A stretch of 18,978 nucleotides of DNA, taken from assembly GCA_903827735.1 (NCBI GenBank), contig CAIKJM010000556.1, forward strand, positions 1 through 18,978, read 5' to 3'. Position numbers and translations under genes: made by a program. How positions within the stretch are numbered: position 1 is the stretch's first letter; the number at the start of each line of letters is the position of its first letter. The DNA is from an uncultured Rhodanobacter sp. (lineage in GTDB: Bacteria > Pseudomonadota > Gammaproteobacteria > Xanthomonadales > Rhodanobacteraceae). Under the pieces are notes generated by a model that did not search any database, had not been told where the DNA came from, and saw only the letters and a list, made by a program, of their open reading frames with translations. Shown here in pieces: positions 1-7,767 of the stretch.

Positions 1-81
1 CAAGGCAAGCGCCGCCAGAACGCCAATGATTGCGACAACAATCATTAGCTCAATGAGCGTAAAGCCGGCTTCTTTGCGCAC
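1..81 (-). CDS. type IV pilin-like protein, N-terminal fragment (cut by window edge)
   Basis: Only the first 27 codons are inside the window. They encode a very short basic leader (M-R-K-E-A-G) followed by F-T-L-I-E-L and a hydrophobic stretch. This is the class III signal of type IV pilins and pseudopilins: prepilin peptidase PilD cuts between Gly and Phe, and the Glu at mature position 5 is present. The start is read as GTG at 81, because it gives a normal six-residue leader and a GAGGG ribosome-binding site lies 7 nt upstream; no in-frame ATG sits near it. The gene follows pilA in the same direction, but a strong terminator lies between them. Whether it is a second major pilin, a minor pilin or a FimT/GspH-type pseudopilin cannot be told without the globular part. 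Confidence 0.8.
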   Translation of the reverse strand, partial: MRKEAGFTLIELMIVVAIIGVLAALAL

Positions 82-114
82 GGGACGGCCCTCGGATTTA
101 GCCGCATCTCTCTG

Positions 115-149
115 AAAAAAAAGCCCCTCCGCAATCCGGAGGGGCTTTT
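115..149 (-). terminator. intrinsic terminator after pilA
   Basis: A 13-bp perfect stem (119-131 pairing with 137-149; GC-rich core GCCCCTCCG) with a 5-nt loop is followed, on the minus strand, by an uninterrupted run of eight T (122-115). It stands 26 nt after the pilA stop codon and only 33 nt before the GTG of the next pilin gene, so most pilA transcripts should end before the second pilin. Confidence 0.93.
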
Positions 150-175
150 CTAAATATTCCTTTAAGCAATCTAGC

Positions 176-628
176 TTAGGTCTGGCTGGCGCGGCAAACC
201 TGCGGCAGGTATTTGTCGGGGATACCAGTTGCACTGCAAGTCCAAGACACTGTGCCGCCGTTGACGGTGCCAGTGAGAATGGTGGTTTGTCCACCGAGTG
301 GCTGCGATACTGAACCAGTTGCTTTGAACGTGGCCGTCACGGTGCAAGTCGGGTATGTGCCGCCGACTGCCACTGATGCTACATATTTTCCCTTGTAACT
401 GGCGCCAGGCAGAAAACCGCCGGATGTGTTTGTTGGGCAGCTACCGTTCTGATTCGAAAATTCGACGATCGGCGTTTTCAGTCCATCGGCGATGGTCTGA
501 GATTCCGTGAACTGCGTTTTGGTGATGTAGTTCTGATACTGCGGGATAGCGATGGCAGCCAGAATGGCGATAATCGCGACCACGATCATCAATTCGATCA
601 GGGTGAAGCCCTTTTGCATGCTCTTCAT
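176..628 (-). CDS. pilA: type IV pilin subunit (PilA-like)
   Basis: This is a 150-residue prepilin. The leader is seven residues (M-K-S-M-Q-K-G) and is followed by the classic FTLIELMIVVAIIAILAAIA helix; PilD cleavage is expected after Gly7, and Glu12 is the conserved Glu5 of the mature subunit. The globular domain has four cysteines (64, 95, 131, 145). The last two, 14 residues apart near the C terminus, fit the disulfide-bound D-region of pseudomonad and xanthomonad pilins. The ATG at 628 is chosen because AGAGGA lies 6-7 nt upstream and it gives a normal leader. An in-frame ATG at 724 exists but would add a 32-residue polar extension and has no ribosome-binding site. The product builds the fibre used for twitching, adhesion and DNA uptake. 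A sigma-54 promoter upstream and a terminator downstream mark it as a highly expressed single gene. Pilin identity is secure; major-pilin status is inferred. Confidence 0.92.
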   Translation of the reverse strand: MKSMQKGFTLIELMIVVAIIAILAAIAIPQYQNYITKTQFTESQTIADGLKTPIVEFSNQNGSCPTNTSGGFLPGASYKGKYVASVAVGGTYPTCTVTATFKATGSVSQPLGGQTTILTGTVNGGTVSWTCSATGIPDKYLPQVCRASQT

Positions 629-950
629 GGTTATTCCTCTGTAGTTGAATGTGTAAACTTTGATGGTGCCCCTTCCCTTGAGCCCAGTTCCGCATGCCCT
701 GCCGGAACGGTCCCCGTCACTCATTGGCCCGTAAGACCAGGAAGCTCGCGAAATGCTAAAGCAGGTTGCGTGCCATTACTGCCAATGCAGTGCTGCTCAG
801 TTGTTTTACGTGGAGCCACTGCGTCCAATGTCACGAAAATCTGCTCCTTTTACGGGTAAGCGTTGGAGAATGTTTTAACCTCGGTTATTCGCCAAAGGGT
901 GGTGTTGTCAAAGACGGGCAGCTTGTGACGCTGTTGGTCAGTTTATGCGC
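629..950. other. intergenic region upstream of pilA
   Basis: No convincing gene lies in these 322 bases. The region holds the sigma-54 promoter (760-775), an approximately 120-nt pilA leader, and a small leader hairpin (687-692 pairing with 703-708; arms GTTCCG/CGGAAC, 10-nt loop) of unknown meaning. The stretch 776-950 separates pilA from the stop of the acyltransferase gene; I found no clear terminator for the latter. Activator (PilR) sites would be expected around 800-880 but none could be recognised. Confidence 0.6.
760..775 (-). promoter_or_regulatory. sigma-54 (RpoN) promoter of pilA
   Basis: On the minus strand the sequence reads TGGCACGCAACCTGCT. It matches the RpoN consensus TGGCACG-N4-TTGCW at every position but one, and the invariant GG and GC are exactly 12 bp apart as required. 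Transcription would start near 749, giving a leader of about 120 nt before the pilA ATG. RpoN with the PilS/PilR two-component system drives major pilin genes in Pseudomonas and in xanthomonads, so site and target agree. Confidence 0.88.
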
Positions 951-2975
951 CTACGGTAAGGTTGGTCGGGTAGTTTGGCTGCTGGTCGAGAGGCGCTTCG
1001 CGAGTTGCGCATCAATTTTTTGCGCAAGCTGATCACTCAGGGATTCCACGAAACTGGCCGTGAGATGTTGCGAGTCTCGATAGACGATTACGCCATTGCG
1101 CTCGGCTGCGCATTGTTCGTGCGGACAGATCGCTTCGCTGAGGTCGAGTGTGGATACGTTGTCAAATGATTTGCTGGCGAGCTGCAGCCACTGGTAAATG
1201 TCGTCCCCATGCTGATCGAACGCTGGTGCTATACAATTACCGCGGAACGAAAGTAGCCATGACTGCCAGCTCTGCATGGCAAGACAGTTCGGTCCATCAA
1301 ACGGCAGGTGCGGCGTGCCGCGAAACAGGTACACGTGGCCTGTGGTGCTGCTGATCTTGCTCAGCACTCGCGTCGTCCCTTTGATCCACTGTGCACGGTT
1401 GTACTGGGCTGTCTGCACAGTCCCCAACATCACGATATCCGGATGCATCGCACTAATCTGCGTCAACGCATTGCTGCGCCATGTACCGCATTCCGTGTAA
1501 ATGCGCCCGATTTGCGGGTAGAAAATCGGCTCGTCCACCATAGGGCAAGCCGACTTGGTGATTACCAGAAGGCGCCAGTGTGGCCGGCCAAAAACCTTGG
1601 CGACGGCCGGAAACCACTGCGCCCCGATGCTGTCGCCCATCAACACAGCGGTGTGTATGGCGTGTTTGTCACCGAAACTGCAAATATTCACCGTGTCGCT
1701 GTGGAACCAGTCGTCGCAACCCAGCACATAGAGGATCGGGGAGTCTCCATGTGCAGCGGCATAGCGTTGCTGACTCGGAATGTAAGCCCATGCTATCGAC
1801 GCATTAGACCAATTAAGACAAAGTAAAGTGCTCACTACCATCAGCACCAATGAACCGATAACCGTGAATCCGGGCCGTGAAACCCATCTCACCTGATGCC
1901 GGATGGGAGATTCGATCCCCTGATATGACAACACTGCGAAAATCAAGGAAAGCCCAACCAAGATCGCCCGATAGATCGGGCCGCCATTCGCGAAGACCGT
2001 GCCACCCAAAATCAGCACTGGCCAGTGCCATAGATACCAAGAGTAGGAAATTCGGCCGATCAACTGCAGCGGCCTGCAGTCAAGTGATCTAAAAACGCCC
2101 TTACGGCCGGGACATACTCCCGCCGCAATGACGGCAACCGCGCCAACAGTTGGCACCATGGCCCGCCAGCCAGGATAGCTACCGTCCTTATCAAACCAGA
2201 ACGCGGCGATGAAAATAAGGGTCAGTCCGAGCCAACCGATGTAATCGCTCGCTCCGGCGATGGGATGTTGTTGCCTTGGCGCTGCACTGGTTGCTGAAGT
2301 ATTGAAATACAGCCATGCCAGTGCGCCAACTGCGAATTGCCAGGCGCGTAACGGCATCATGTAGAAAGCCATTTGGGGTGAGCTTGGCGTCAACGCGATA
2401 CAAACTCCCAAGCTGGTTCCGGCGATAATTGTCATCGCCAATCTCAGCCTTTTTATGCGAGTGGTTCGGTTCGCGGTGCCCAGCAGCGCCAAGACCATTA
2501 AAGCAGGCCAGACTAGATAGAATTGTTCCTCGACGCCTAGCGACCATGTGTGAAGGAAGAGGTCGCTTGCTGCGCCCGGGCTGAAATAATCGAGTTTGCC
2601 GAAAGCGAAGTGGATATTGCTGAGCCAGAGGGAAGAAGCAGCTCCAGCGATGGCTTGGTCGCCTTGCGCGCCTGGCGCCATTAATGCCGCGGAGGCCAAA
2701 CATGTGCAGACCAGCATGACCAGCAGCGCCGGCAACAGCCGGCGCAATCGGCGAGCGTAGAAGTTGGCAAATTCCAAACGCCCGTTCTTTTCGATTTCCT
2801 GTAGCAACAGGCCAGTAATGAGATAGCCGGAAAGAACGAAGAAAACATCCACGCCCACGAATCCACCAGCAAGCCATGTAACACCTGCATGCGCGGCAAC
2901 GACAAGCAGAATAGCGACTGCCCTCAGTCCTTCGATATCGGCGCGGTAGCCAAGTCGGTATTCGGAGGCTTTCAC
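951..2975 (-). CDS. acyltransferase family 3 membrane protein with C-terminal SGNH domain (OafA-like)
   Basis: A 674-residue protein. The first ~380 residues are an Acyltransferase-3 domain with about ten membrane helices. It opens with the family signature Y-R-x-D-I-x-G-L-R-A and the catalytic-type His29 (AAHAG), followed by GGFVGVDVFFVLSGYLIT. The C-terminal ~230 residues form a periplasmic SGNH hydrolase/transferase domain with the GDS block (Ser449) and the D-x-x-H pair (Asp634, His637). Fused proteins of this kind transfer acetyl groups across the inner membrane onto O-antigen, exopolysaccharide or other glycans; the substrate here is unknown. GTG at 2975 is chosen because GGGGG lies 6 nt upstream; a TTG at 3002 would add nine residues. 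It ends 175 bp upstream of the pilA promoter on the same strand, so a link to pilin or surface-glycan modification is possible but unproven. GC content is lower than in the rest of the window. Confidence 0.9.
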   Translation of the reverse strand: MKASEYRLGYRADIEGLRAVAILLVVAAHAGVTWLAGGFVGVDVFFVLSGYLITGLLLQEIEKNGRLEFANFYARRLRRLLPALLVMLVCTCLASAALMAPGAQGDQAIAGAASSLWLSNIHFAFGKLDYFSPGAASDLFLHTWSLGVEEQFYLVWPALMVLALLGTANRTTRIKRLRLAMTIIAGTSLGVCIALTPSSPQMAFYMMPLRAWQFAVGALAWLYFNTSATSAAPRQQHPIAGASDYIGWLGLTLIFIAAFWFDKDGSYPGWRAMVPTVGAVAVIAAGVCPGRKGVFRSLDCRPLQLIGRISYSWYLWHWPVLILGGTVFANGGPIYRAILVGLSLIFAVLSYQGIESPIRHQVRWVSRPGFTVIGSLVLMVVSTLLCLNWSNASIAWAYIPSQQRYAAAHGDSPILYVLGCDDWFHSDTVNICSFGDKHAIHTAVLMGDSIGAQWFPAVAKVFGRPHWRLLVITKSACPMVDEPIFYPQIGRIYTECGTWRSNALTQISAMHPDIVMLGTVQTAQYNRAQWIKGTTRVLSKISSTTGHVYLFRGTPHLPFDGPNCLAMQSWQSWLLSFRGNCIAPAFDQHGDDIYQWLQLASKSFDNVSTLDLSEAICPHEQCAAERNGVIVYRDSQHLTASFVESLSDQLAQKIDAQLAKRLSTSSQTTRPTLP

Positions 2976-3014
2976 GAATTTCCCCCTTTTTTCATCGTAC
3001 AAAAGTTGCGGCCG

Positions 3015-3043
3015 CCGATAGTACAGTGGCCAAGGCCTGTCAA
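3015..3043 (-). promoter_or_regulatory. possible sigma-70 promoter of the acyltransferase gene
   Basis: On the minus strand a perfect -35 hexamer TTGACA (3043-3038) is followed after 17 bp by TATCGG (3020-3015), which matches the -10 consensus only in its first three bases. A start near 3008 would leave a ~33-nt leader to the GTG at 2975. The position is right but the -10 is weak. Confidence 0.4.
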
Positions 3044-3162
3044 AGCCCGCTTTTGCGTCTTTTTATGCAAAATCGGCACCGTATGTCTTCCAAAAACATG
3101 CAATCGTACTCGTCATGGTCTTAGCATTTTGCGTCACTGCTTTGTTCAACTAGGGAGTCACC

Positions 3163-5295
3163 ATGAAACCTCTGCTTGTCGCGCTGCTTCTAGCGCTGGC
3201 CGCGTCGACCGCACTGGCTGGCGACGTGGTGGATACCCGCTTTGCTAAGACGCAAGGTCCCCACCCTTTCAACATCCGCGATCTGGTGATGATGGATCGG
3301 GTCAGTGATCCGCAGCTCTCGCCGGATGGGCGCTATGCCGCGTTTGGCGTGCGCAGCACGGACTACGCGGCGAACAAGGGTGCCAATACGGTTTATGTGC
3401 TTGATCTCGCATCAGGTACAGGTAAGCCGGTGAAGCTGGTGGACAAGGCCGGTTCGGCGCGCTGGTCTCCAGATGGGCGCAGTCTCTATTACATCGCGCC
3501 CACGGACGGAGTGGCGCAGCTTTGGCGCATAGACCTTGGCAGTAAAAATGATCTGGATGCGACAGCTCACCAGAGCCCAGTGCAGGTCAGTCATTCGCCG
3601 CTGGATATTGGCGGCTACAGGCTGTCCCCAGACGGCAAGCGCGTGCTGCTGTCGTATGAGGTGTTCACCGATTGCACAACCTTAGCGTGCACTAAGAAGC
3701 ATATCGACGCACGCGACAACGACAAGGCCAGCGGCACGCTCTATACCAAGCTGTTCGTGCGGCACTGGGACACCTGGTCCAACGGCCGGCGCAATCAGCT
3801 GTTTGTGGCCAGCTTCGATGGCGACGGACAGCTTCCGGCCGAGCCGACGCTGCTGAGCCGCGGCATCGACGGCGATATTCCCAGCAAGCCATTCGGCGAT
3901 GAGAGCGAATTCGCCTTTGCGCCGGATGGTCAGAGCGTCTATTTCGACGTGCGGGTTGCGGGAACCAGCGAGCCTTGGTCTACCAACTTTGATGTCTATC
4001 GCGTGCCGGTAGATGCTTCGTCGGCGCCGAAAAACCTCACGGCTGACAACAAGGCGTGGGACGCCTATCCAGTGCCGTCGCCGAATGGCAAGACGCTTTA
4101 TTACCTTGCGATGAAAACGCCTGGGTTCGAAGCCGACCGTTTCGCCATTATGGCGCTCGACCTGGCCACTGGAACAAAGCACGAGGTCGATCCGCGCTGG
4201 GATCGTTCGCCGGGCAGCATGACTATCTCCGCCGATGGCAAAACGCTTTATGCCACGGCCGATGACGAGGGGCAGCATCCGCTGTTCGCCATCAGCACGA
4301 CGAATGGCGAAGTTATGCGGCTCTCGGGAGATGGCGCGGTAGAAGGCTATTCGCTGGCTTCCGACAAGTTGCTGATGGCTAGAGACGACCTGAAGCATCC
4401 GGCCGACCTTTATCTGGCATCTGCGACAGGGGCGCATCCCAAGCAGGTCGCCCAATTCAATGCGGACGATCTGAAGAATGCCAAAGTCGGAGACGTCGAG
4501 TTCTTCAAGTTTCCGGGCTGGAACAACGAGACGGTGCAGGGTTATGTGGTAAAGCCGGTCGACTATCAGCCCGGCAAGACTTACCCCGTGGCTTTCATCA
4601 TTCATGGTGGCCCGCAGGGGGCGATGAACAACGAGTGGAGCTACCGCTGGAATCCACAGACGTATGCAGGCCAGGGCTTTGCGGTGGTGACGATCAATTT
4701 TCATGGTTCGACCGGCTACGGGCAGGCCTTTACCGACGCTATTTCAGGCGATTGGGGTGGCAAGCCGCTGGATGATCTAAAGCTGGGCTGGAAAGCGGCG
4801 CTGAGCAAATACAGTTTTCTTGATGGCAACCGCGCCTGCGCGCTGGGCGCCAGCTACGGCGGCTACATGACATACTGGATTGCCGGTGTGTGGAACCAGC
4901 CGTGGAAGTGCCTGGTCGATCACGATGGCGTGTTCGACGCGCGCGCGATGTACTACGACACCGACGAGCTGTGGTTCGAGGAAAAGGAGAATGGCGGCAC
5001 GCCGTGGGCTAATCCCGAAAACTACGAGAAGTTCAATCCGGTCAACCACGTCAAGGACTGGCGTGTACCTATGCTGGTGATTCACAGCGGCGACGATTTC
5101 CGTATTCCGATTACGCAAGGGCTAGGGGCGTTTACTGCGCTGCAGCGTCAAGGTATTCCCAGTGAGCTGCTGACCTTTCCTGATGAAAACCATTGGGTGT
5201 TGAAGCCGCATAACAGCGTTCAATGGCATGACACCGTCAACGCGTGGCTGAAGCAATGGACGGCCAAGGATGCCCCACAGGCACCGTCGAATTAA
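3163..5295 (+). CDS. secreted S9-family prolyl oligopeptidase-like serine peptidase
   Basis: A 710-residue exported peptidase. A cleavable signal peptide (MKPLLVALLLALAASTALA) ends with A-L-A. Residues ~45-400 contain repeated propeller strands with S-P-D-G / S-A-D-G motifs (LSPDGRYAAF, WSPDGRSLYYI, FAPDGQSVYF and others), the TolB/PD40-like blades that gate access in this family. Residues ~440-700 are the alpha/beta-hydrolase domain with the triad Ser564 (G-A-S-Y-G-G), Asp645 (H-S-G-D-D-F-R-I-P) and His677 (D-E-N-H-W). The family cleaves oligopeptides, mostly dipeptidyl- or acylaminoacyl-type release in the periplasm, feeding on peptides; the exact specificity cannot be read here. AGGGAG lies 5 nt before the ATG. 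The gene stands alone, divergent from the acyltransferase and convergent with corA. Confidence 0.93.
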   Translation: MKPLLVALLLALAASTALAGDVVDTRFAKTQGPHPFNIRDLVMMDRVSDPQLSPDGRYAAFGVRSTDYAANKGANTVYVLDLASGTGKPVKLVDKAGSARWSPDGRSLYYIAPTDGVAQLWRIDLGSKNDLDATAHQSPVQVSHSPLDIGGYRLSPDGKRVLLSYEVFTDCTTLACTKKHIDARDNDKASGTLYTKLFVRHWDTWSNGRRNQLFVASFDGDGQLPAEPTLLSRGIDGDIPSKPFGDESEFAFAPDGQSVYFDVRVAGTSEPWSTNFDVYRVPVDASSAPKNLTADNKAWDAYPVPSPNGKTLYYLAMKTPGFEADRFAIMALDLATGTKHEVDPRWDRSPGSMTISADGKTLYATADDEGQHPLFAISTTNGEVMRLSGDGAVEGYSLASDKLLMARDDLKHPADLYLASATGAHPKQVAQFNADDLKNAKVGDVEFFKFPGWNNETVQGYVVKPVDYQPGKTYPVAFIIHGGPQGAMNNEWSYRWNPQTYAGQGFAVVTINFHGSTGYGQAFTDAISGDWGGKPLDDLKLGWKAALSKYSFLDGNRACALGASYGGYMTYWIAGVWNQPWKCLVDHDGVFDARAMYYDTDELWFEEKENGGTPWANPENYEKFNPVNHVKDWRVPMLVIHSGDDFRIPITQGLGAFTALQRQGIPSELLTFPDENHWVLKPHNSVQWHDTVNAWLKQWTAKDAPQAPSN

Positions 5296-5313
5296 GCCCT
5301 CAGTGGGTCAATG

Positions 5314-5341
5314 AAAAGGGCGGCCATGGGCCGCCCTTTTT
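5314..5341. terminator. terminator between the S9 peptidase gene and corA
   Basis: A 12-bp perfect stem (AAAAGGGCGGCC, 5314-5325, with GGCCGCCCTTTT, 5329-5340) with a 3-nt loop is followed by T at 5341. It lies 18 nt past the peptidase stop and 32 nt from the corA stop. A/T tracts flank both sides, so it can serve both convergent genes, best in the plus direction. Confidence 0.85.
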
Positions 5342-5373
5342 GATTCTGAATGCGTCGCGAGCTACAAGTGTCT

Positions 5374-6402
5374 TCACAACCACTTCGCTCGTTTCAGGCC
5401 GATGAAAAGTCCGATGACGACGACTGCTACGACGCCGATGACGGCCGGATAGGCCCATGGTTGAGTGAGTTCTGGCATGTGGGTGAAGTTCATGCCGTAC
5501 CAGCTGGTGATGAGGGTGGGGGCGGCGAGCATGGCGGCCCAGCCGGCGAGTTTTTTCATCACCTCGTTCTGGCCGAAGGTGACGAGGGATAGGTTGACGT
5601 TGATGGCGGCGGCGAGCATTTCGCGCATGGCGCTGATCGCTTCGTTGACGCGAAAAACATGATCGTAGACGTCGCGGAAATACGCGCGCAGCTCTTTGGG
5701 AATCAGGTTGGGATGCAGGCGCGTCAGTTGGCTGATGATGTCCTGCATGGGAGCAACAGCAAGCCGCAGCGTCATCAGATCGCGCTGCATGTTGTAGAGG
5801 CGGCGTACGGTGCTGCGTTTGAAGGTTTCGGCGAAGATGTCTTTTTCGAGCTGCTGCAATTCCTCGCGCGACGCCCGCACGATGGGCAGCAGGTTGTCGA
5901 CGATGAAGTCGAGGATGCTGTAGAGCGCATAGCTCGGTCCGTGCGCCATCAGTTCGGGCGTGTGTTCGCAGGCCTTCCTTGCCGGTGCGTAGGAAAGCGA
6001 CGCGCCATGGCGCACGCTGACCAGGTAACGGGGGCCGAGAAAAATGTGGGTTTCGCCGAAGGCGAGGTTGCCATCGATCTGTTGTGCGGTCTGTACCACC
6101 AGAAACAGCGAGTCGCCGTAGGTTTCGATCTTGGTGCGCTGATGGGCGGTATGCGCGTCTTCGATAGCCAGGTCGTGCAGGCAAAACTCTTCCTGCAGTT
6201 TCAGCAGAAGCGCTTCGTCGGGCTCATGCAGTCCCACCCACACAAACGTATCGGGCTTGGCCAGCACGTCGCTGATTTCATCAAGCGTCACGTCGCCGAT
6301 CCGGCTACCGTCTTTTCGATAGGCGATGCAGTTGACGACCATCTTCTTTTCAGTGGATGGCGGCGCAGGCGGGGCAGGGCTCATCAAGTTCATGCGGTGC
6401 AT
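5374..6402 (-). CDS. corA: CorA-family magnesium/cobalt (divalent cation) channel
   Basis: A 342-residue protein of the CorA/Mrs2/Alr1 family, which forms pentameric inner-membrane Mg2+ channels. The long cytoplasmic N-terminal part (FVWVGLHEPD..., and QRTKIETYGDSLFLVVQTA) leads into a helical stalk and two C-terminal membrane helices. The diagnostic Y-G-M-N motif at residues 302-305 closes the first helix, and the second runs to the basic tail K-R-A-K-W-L. The first ATG (6402) is annotated. ATGs at 6393, 6384 and 6342 are also possible, and none has a strong ribosome-binding site; starting at 6342 would remove a Pro-rich 20-residue tail. It begins 38 nt after the DUF4105 gene on the same strand and is probably co-transcribed with it. 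Confidence 0.92.
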   Translation of the reverse strand: MHRMNLMSPAPPAPPSTEKKMVVNCIAYRKDGSRIGDVTLDEISDVLAKPDTFVWVGLHEPDEALLLKLQEEFCLHDLAIEDAHTAHQRTKIETYGDSLFLVVQTAQQIDGNLAFGETHIFLGPRYLVSVRHGASLSYAPARKACEHTPELMAHGPSYALYSILDFIVDNLLPIVRASREELQQLEKDIFAETFKRSTVRRLYNMQRDLMTLRLAVAPMQDIISQLTRLHPNLIPKELRAYFRDVYDHVFRVNEAISAMREMLAAAINVNLSLVTFGQNEVMKKLAGWAAMLAAPTLITSWYGMNFTHMPELTQPWAYPAVIGVVAVVVIGLFIGLKRAKWL

Positions 6403-6440
6403 GATGCCCGGCGCATCAAGTCAGGGCAATTGCAGCCCAG

Positions 6441-7661
6441 TTAAAGCGATTTAAGCGCTGTCTTCTGACGCAGACTCCATGCGATCGCGAGCCAGGATGG
6501 CATAGCAAATAACAGCCATGGCTGATTCTGTTGTACGACGCCGGGCAGCAGGTGAAGGGCGAGGGTGGCGAGGATTGCCGCCAGTTGCAGCAGCAGTATG
6601 GCTTGGATGAAACGCGATGGCGCGATGCCGCGTCGCGTGCGCCAGATGGCGGGCAGCAGCAGGAACGCGAACGGATTGAATAAAAGCAGGTTGGCGTTGG
6701 CCCAGGCGGAGTGATGGGTGGTGAGCGTCCACAGACCGATCAGCAGCAGGCCCACCAGGCCAGCCGCGATGAGATAGGTTGACGTCAGTAACGCATAGCC
6801 GAGGGGCAACCATCTCTGCGCGCCAAGCATGCATGCCGCAAGAATAAGCCCGGCCGCCGCGAGCGGGAGCCGCAGGTCGGGCGGATTCATTGGCGGCACG
6901 TCCAACCGGTTGGGCGAGACCAGCTGTTCGCTTTGCACTAGCGGTTTGAGTCCGCCCGAGCCGTCGTCGATTTGCACGCGGTTCAACTGTTGCTGCAGCA
7001 CCATCGGCAGAAAGCTTTCCTGCCAGGCGTTGAGCGGCTGATCGGCATAGGGCCCTAGTCCAAGGTCCAGCACGAGCATCAGCCAGGGCTGTGCGCTCAT
7101 CAGGCGCGCGGTTTGCTGCCGGTACGTCATGCCGCCAGGCTGCGCAGTCAGCTGTTTCTTCAGGGTGCCACCGAGAATTTTGTCCAGCGCGTCGCGTACG
7201 CGGGTGGTGCAGTTGTCGGCGTAGTAGTCGTAGGCATAGCCTGCATTTTCCGGGCGCATGTTCCACAGTAGAAAATCCCGCAGCGCCGTTGCCTGCTCTG
7301 CAGACAGTGCCAGATGCTGTCGCGTTACGGATCGGCCGTCCTGCGTGTAGCTGGCCTGTTCAGGCGCGCTGTATTCCGCGTCCATCAGGTAATGCATGCG
7401 GCCGCGGGCGAAGTTGATGAAGAAGTTCGATTCGTTGAAATCGAATACGCCGTAGTTGAAGTCGACCGACTCGCCGGAAACGCTGTCGCGCACTTCTATG
7501 GCGTCGTGGCCGAAGCGTTCCCAATACGTTTCACCCGGACCATAGGTGATCAATGAGACCTCGAGATTGGCGCCCGGTGCATTGGCGACGCTGGCGTGTG
7601 CCGTCGTAACGGCAACCATCGCAAGTAGCACGAGCAATAAAAGGCGATGGACGGAATGCAT
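6441..7661 (-). CDS. DUF4105 (Lnb-type) periplasmic/membrane protein
   Basis: A 406-residue protein with a signal peptide (cleavage near T-A-H-A at residue 23). Its periplasmic domain is of the DUF4105 type: R-F-G-H-D-A-I-E-V with His52, F-N-Y-G-V-F-D-F, and Y-Y-A-D-N-C-T-T-R-V-R-D with Cys151. The His and Cys are the likely catalytic pair, as in permuted NlpC/P60 cysteine enzymes. Residues ~260-400 contain about five membrane helices. The DUF4105 domain is the N-terminal domain of Lnb, described as the lipoprotein N-acyltransferase of Bacteroides; function in proteobacteria is not settled. It follows corC in the place where lnt sits in E. coli and Pseudomonas. Its ATG (7661) has no strong ribosome-binding site. 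Family assignment is good; the enzymatic role is inference. Confidence 0.85.
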   Translation of the reverse strand: MHSVHRLLLLVLLAMVAVTTAHASVANAPGANLEVSLITYGPGETYWERFGHDAIEVRDSVSGESVDFNYGVFDFNESNFFINFARGRMHYLMDAEYSAPEQASYTQDGRSVTRQHLALSAEQATALRDFLLWNMRPENAGYAYDYYADNCTTRVRDALDKILGGTLKKQLTAQPGGMTYRQQTARLMSAQPWLMLVLDLGLGPYADQPLNAWQESFLPMVLQQQLNRVQIDDGSGGLKPLVQSEQLVSPNRLDVPPMNPPDLRLPLAAAGLILAACMLGAQRWLPLGYALLTSTYLIAAGLVGLLLIGLWTLTTHHSAWANANLLLFNPFAFLLLPAIWRTRRGIAPSRFIQAILLLQLAAILATLALHLLPGVVQQNQPWLLFAMPSWLAIAWSLRQKTALKSL

Positions 7662-7737
7662 GGGCTGACGACCAGATGGCGAATGATGAAGGAACGGAAA
7701 CTACGCTGTGCTTATCGCCGCGTCGCACGATGGGAAT

Positions 7738-7767
7738 CTGAAGCAACGTAACTCGGACTCGCTTCAG
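7738..7767. repeat. inverted repeat at the end of corC
   Basis: Perfect 7-bp arms CTGAAGC (7738-7744) and GCTTCAG (7761-7767) enclose 16 nt and overlap the corC stop codon. In the direction of corC transcription no T-run follows, so this is not a standard terminator; it could be a 3'-end mRNA structure separating corC from the DUF4105 gene. Confidence 0.35.

Noticed and set aside
629..724. In-frame ATG at 724 as an alternative pilA start
   Set aside because: It would put 32 polar residues before the prepilin leader and lacks a ribosome-binding site; the ATG at 628 has AGAGGA at the right distance.
2973..2994. A seven-codon ATG frame just upstream of and overlapping the acyltransferase GTG
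   Set aside because: It stops at the TGA overlapping the GTG, which could suggest a leader peptide, but it has no ribosome-binding site of its own and no meaningful composition.
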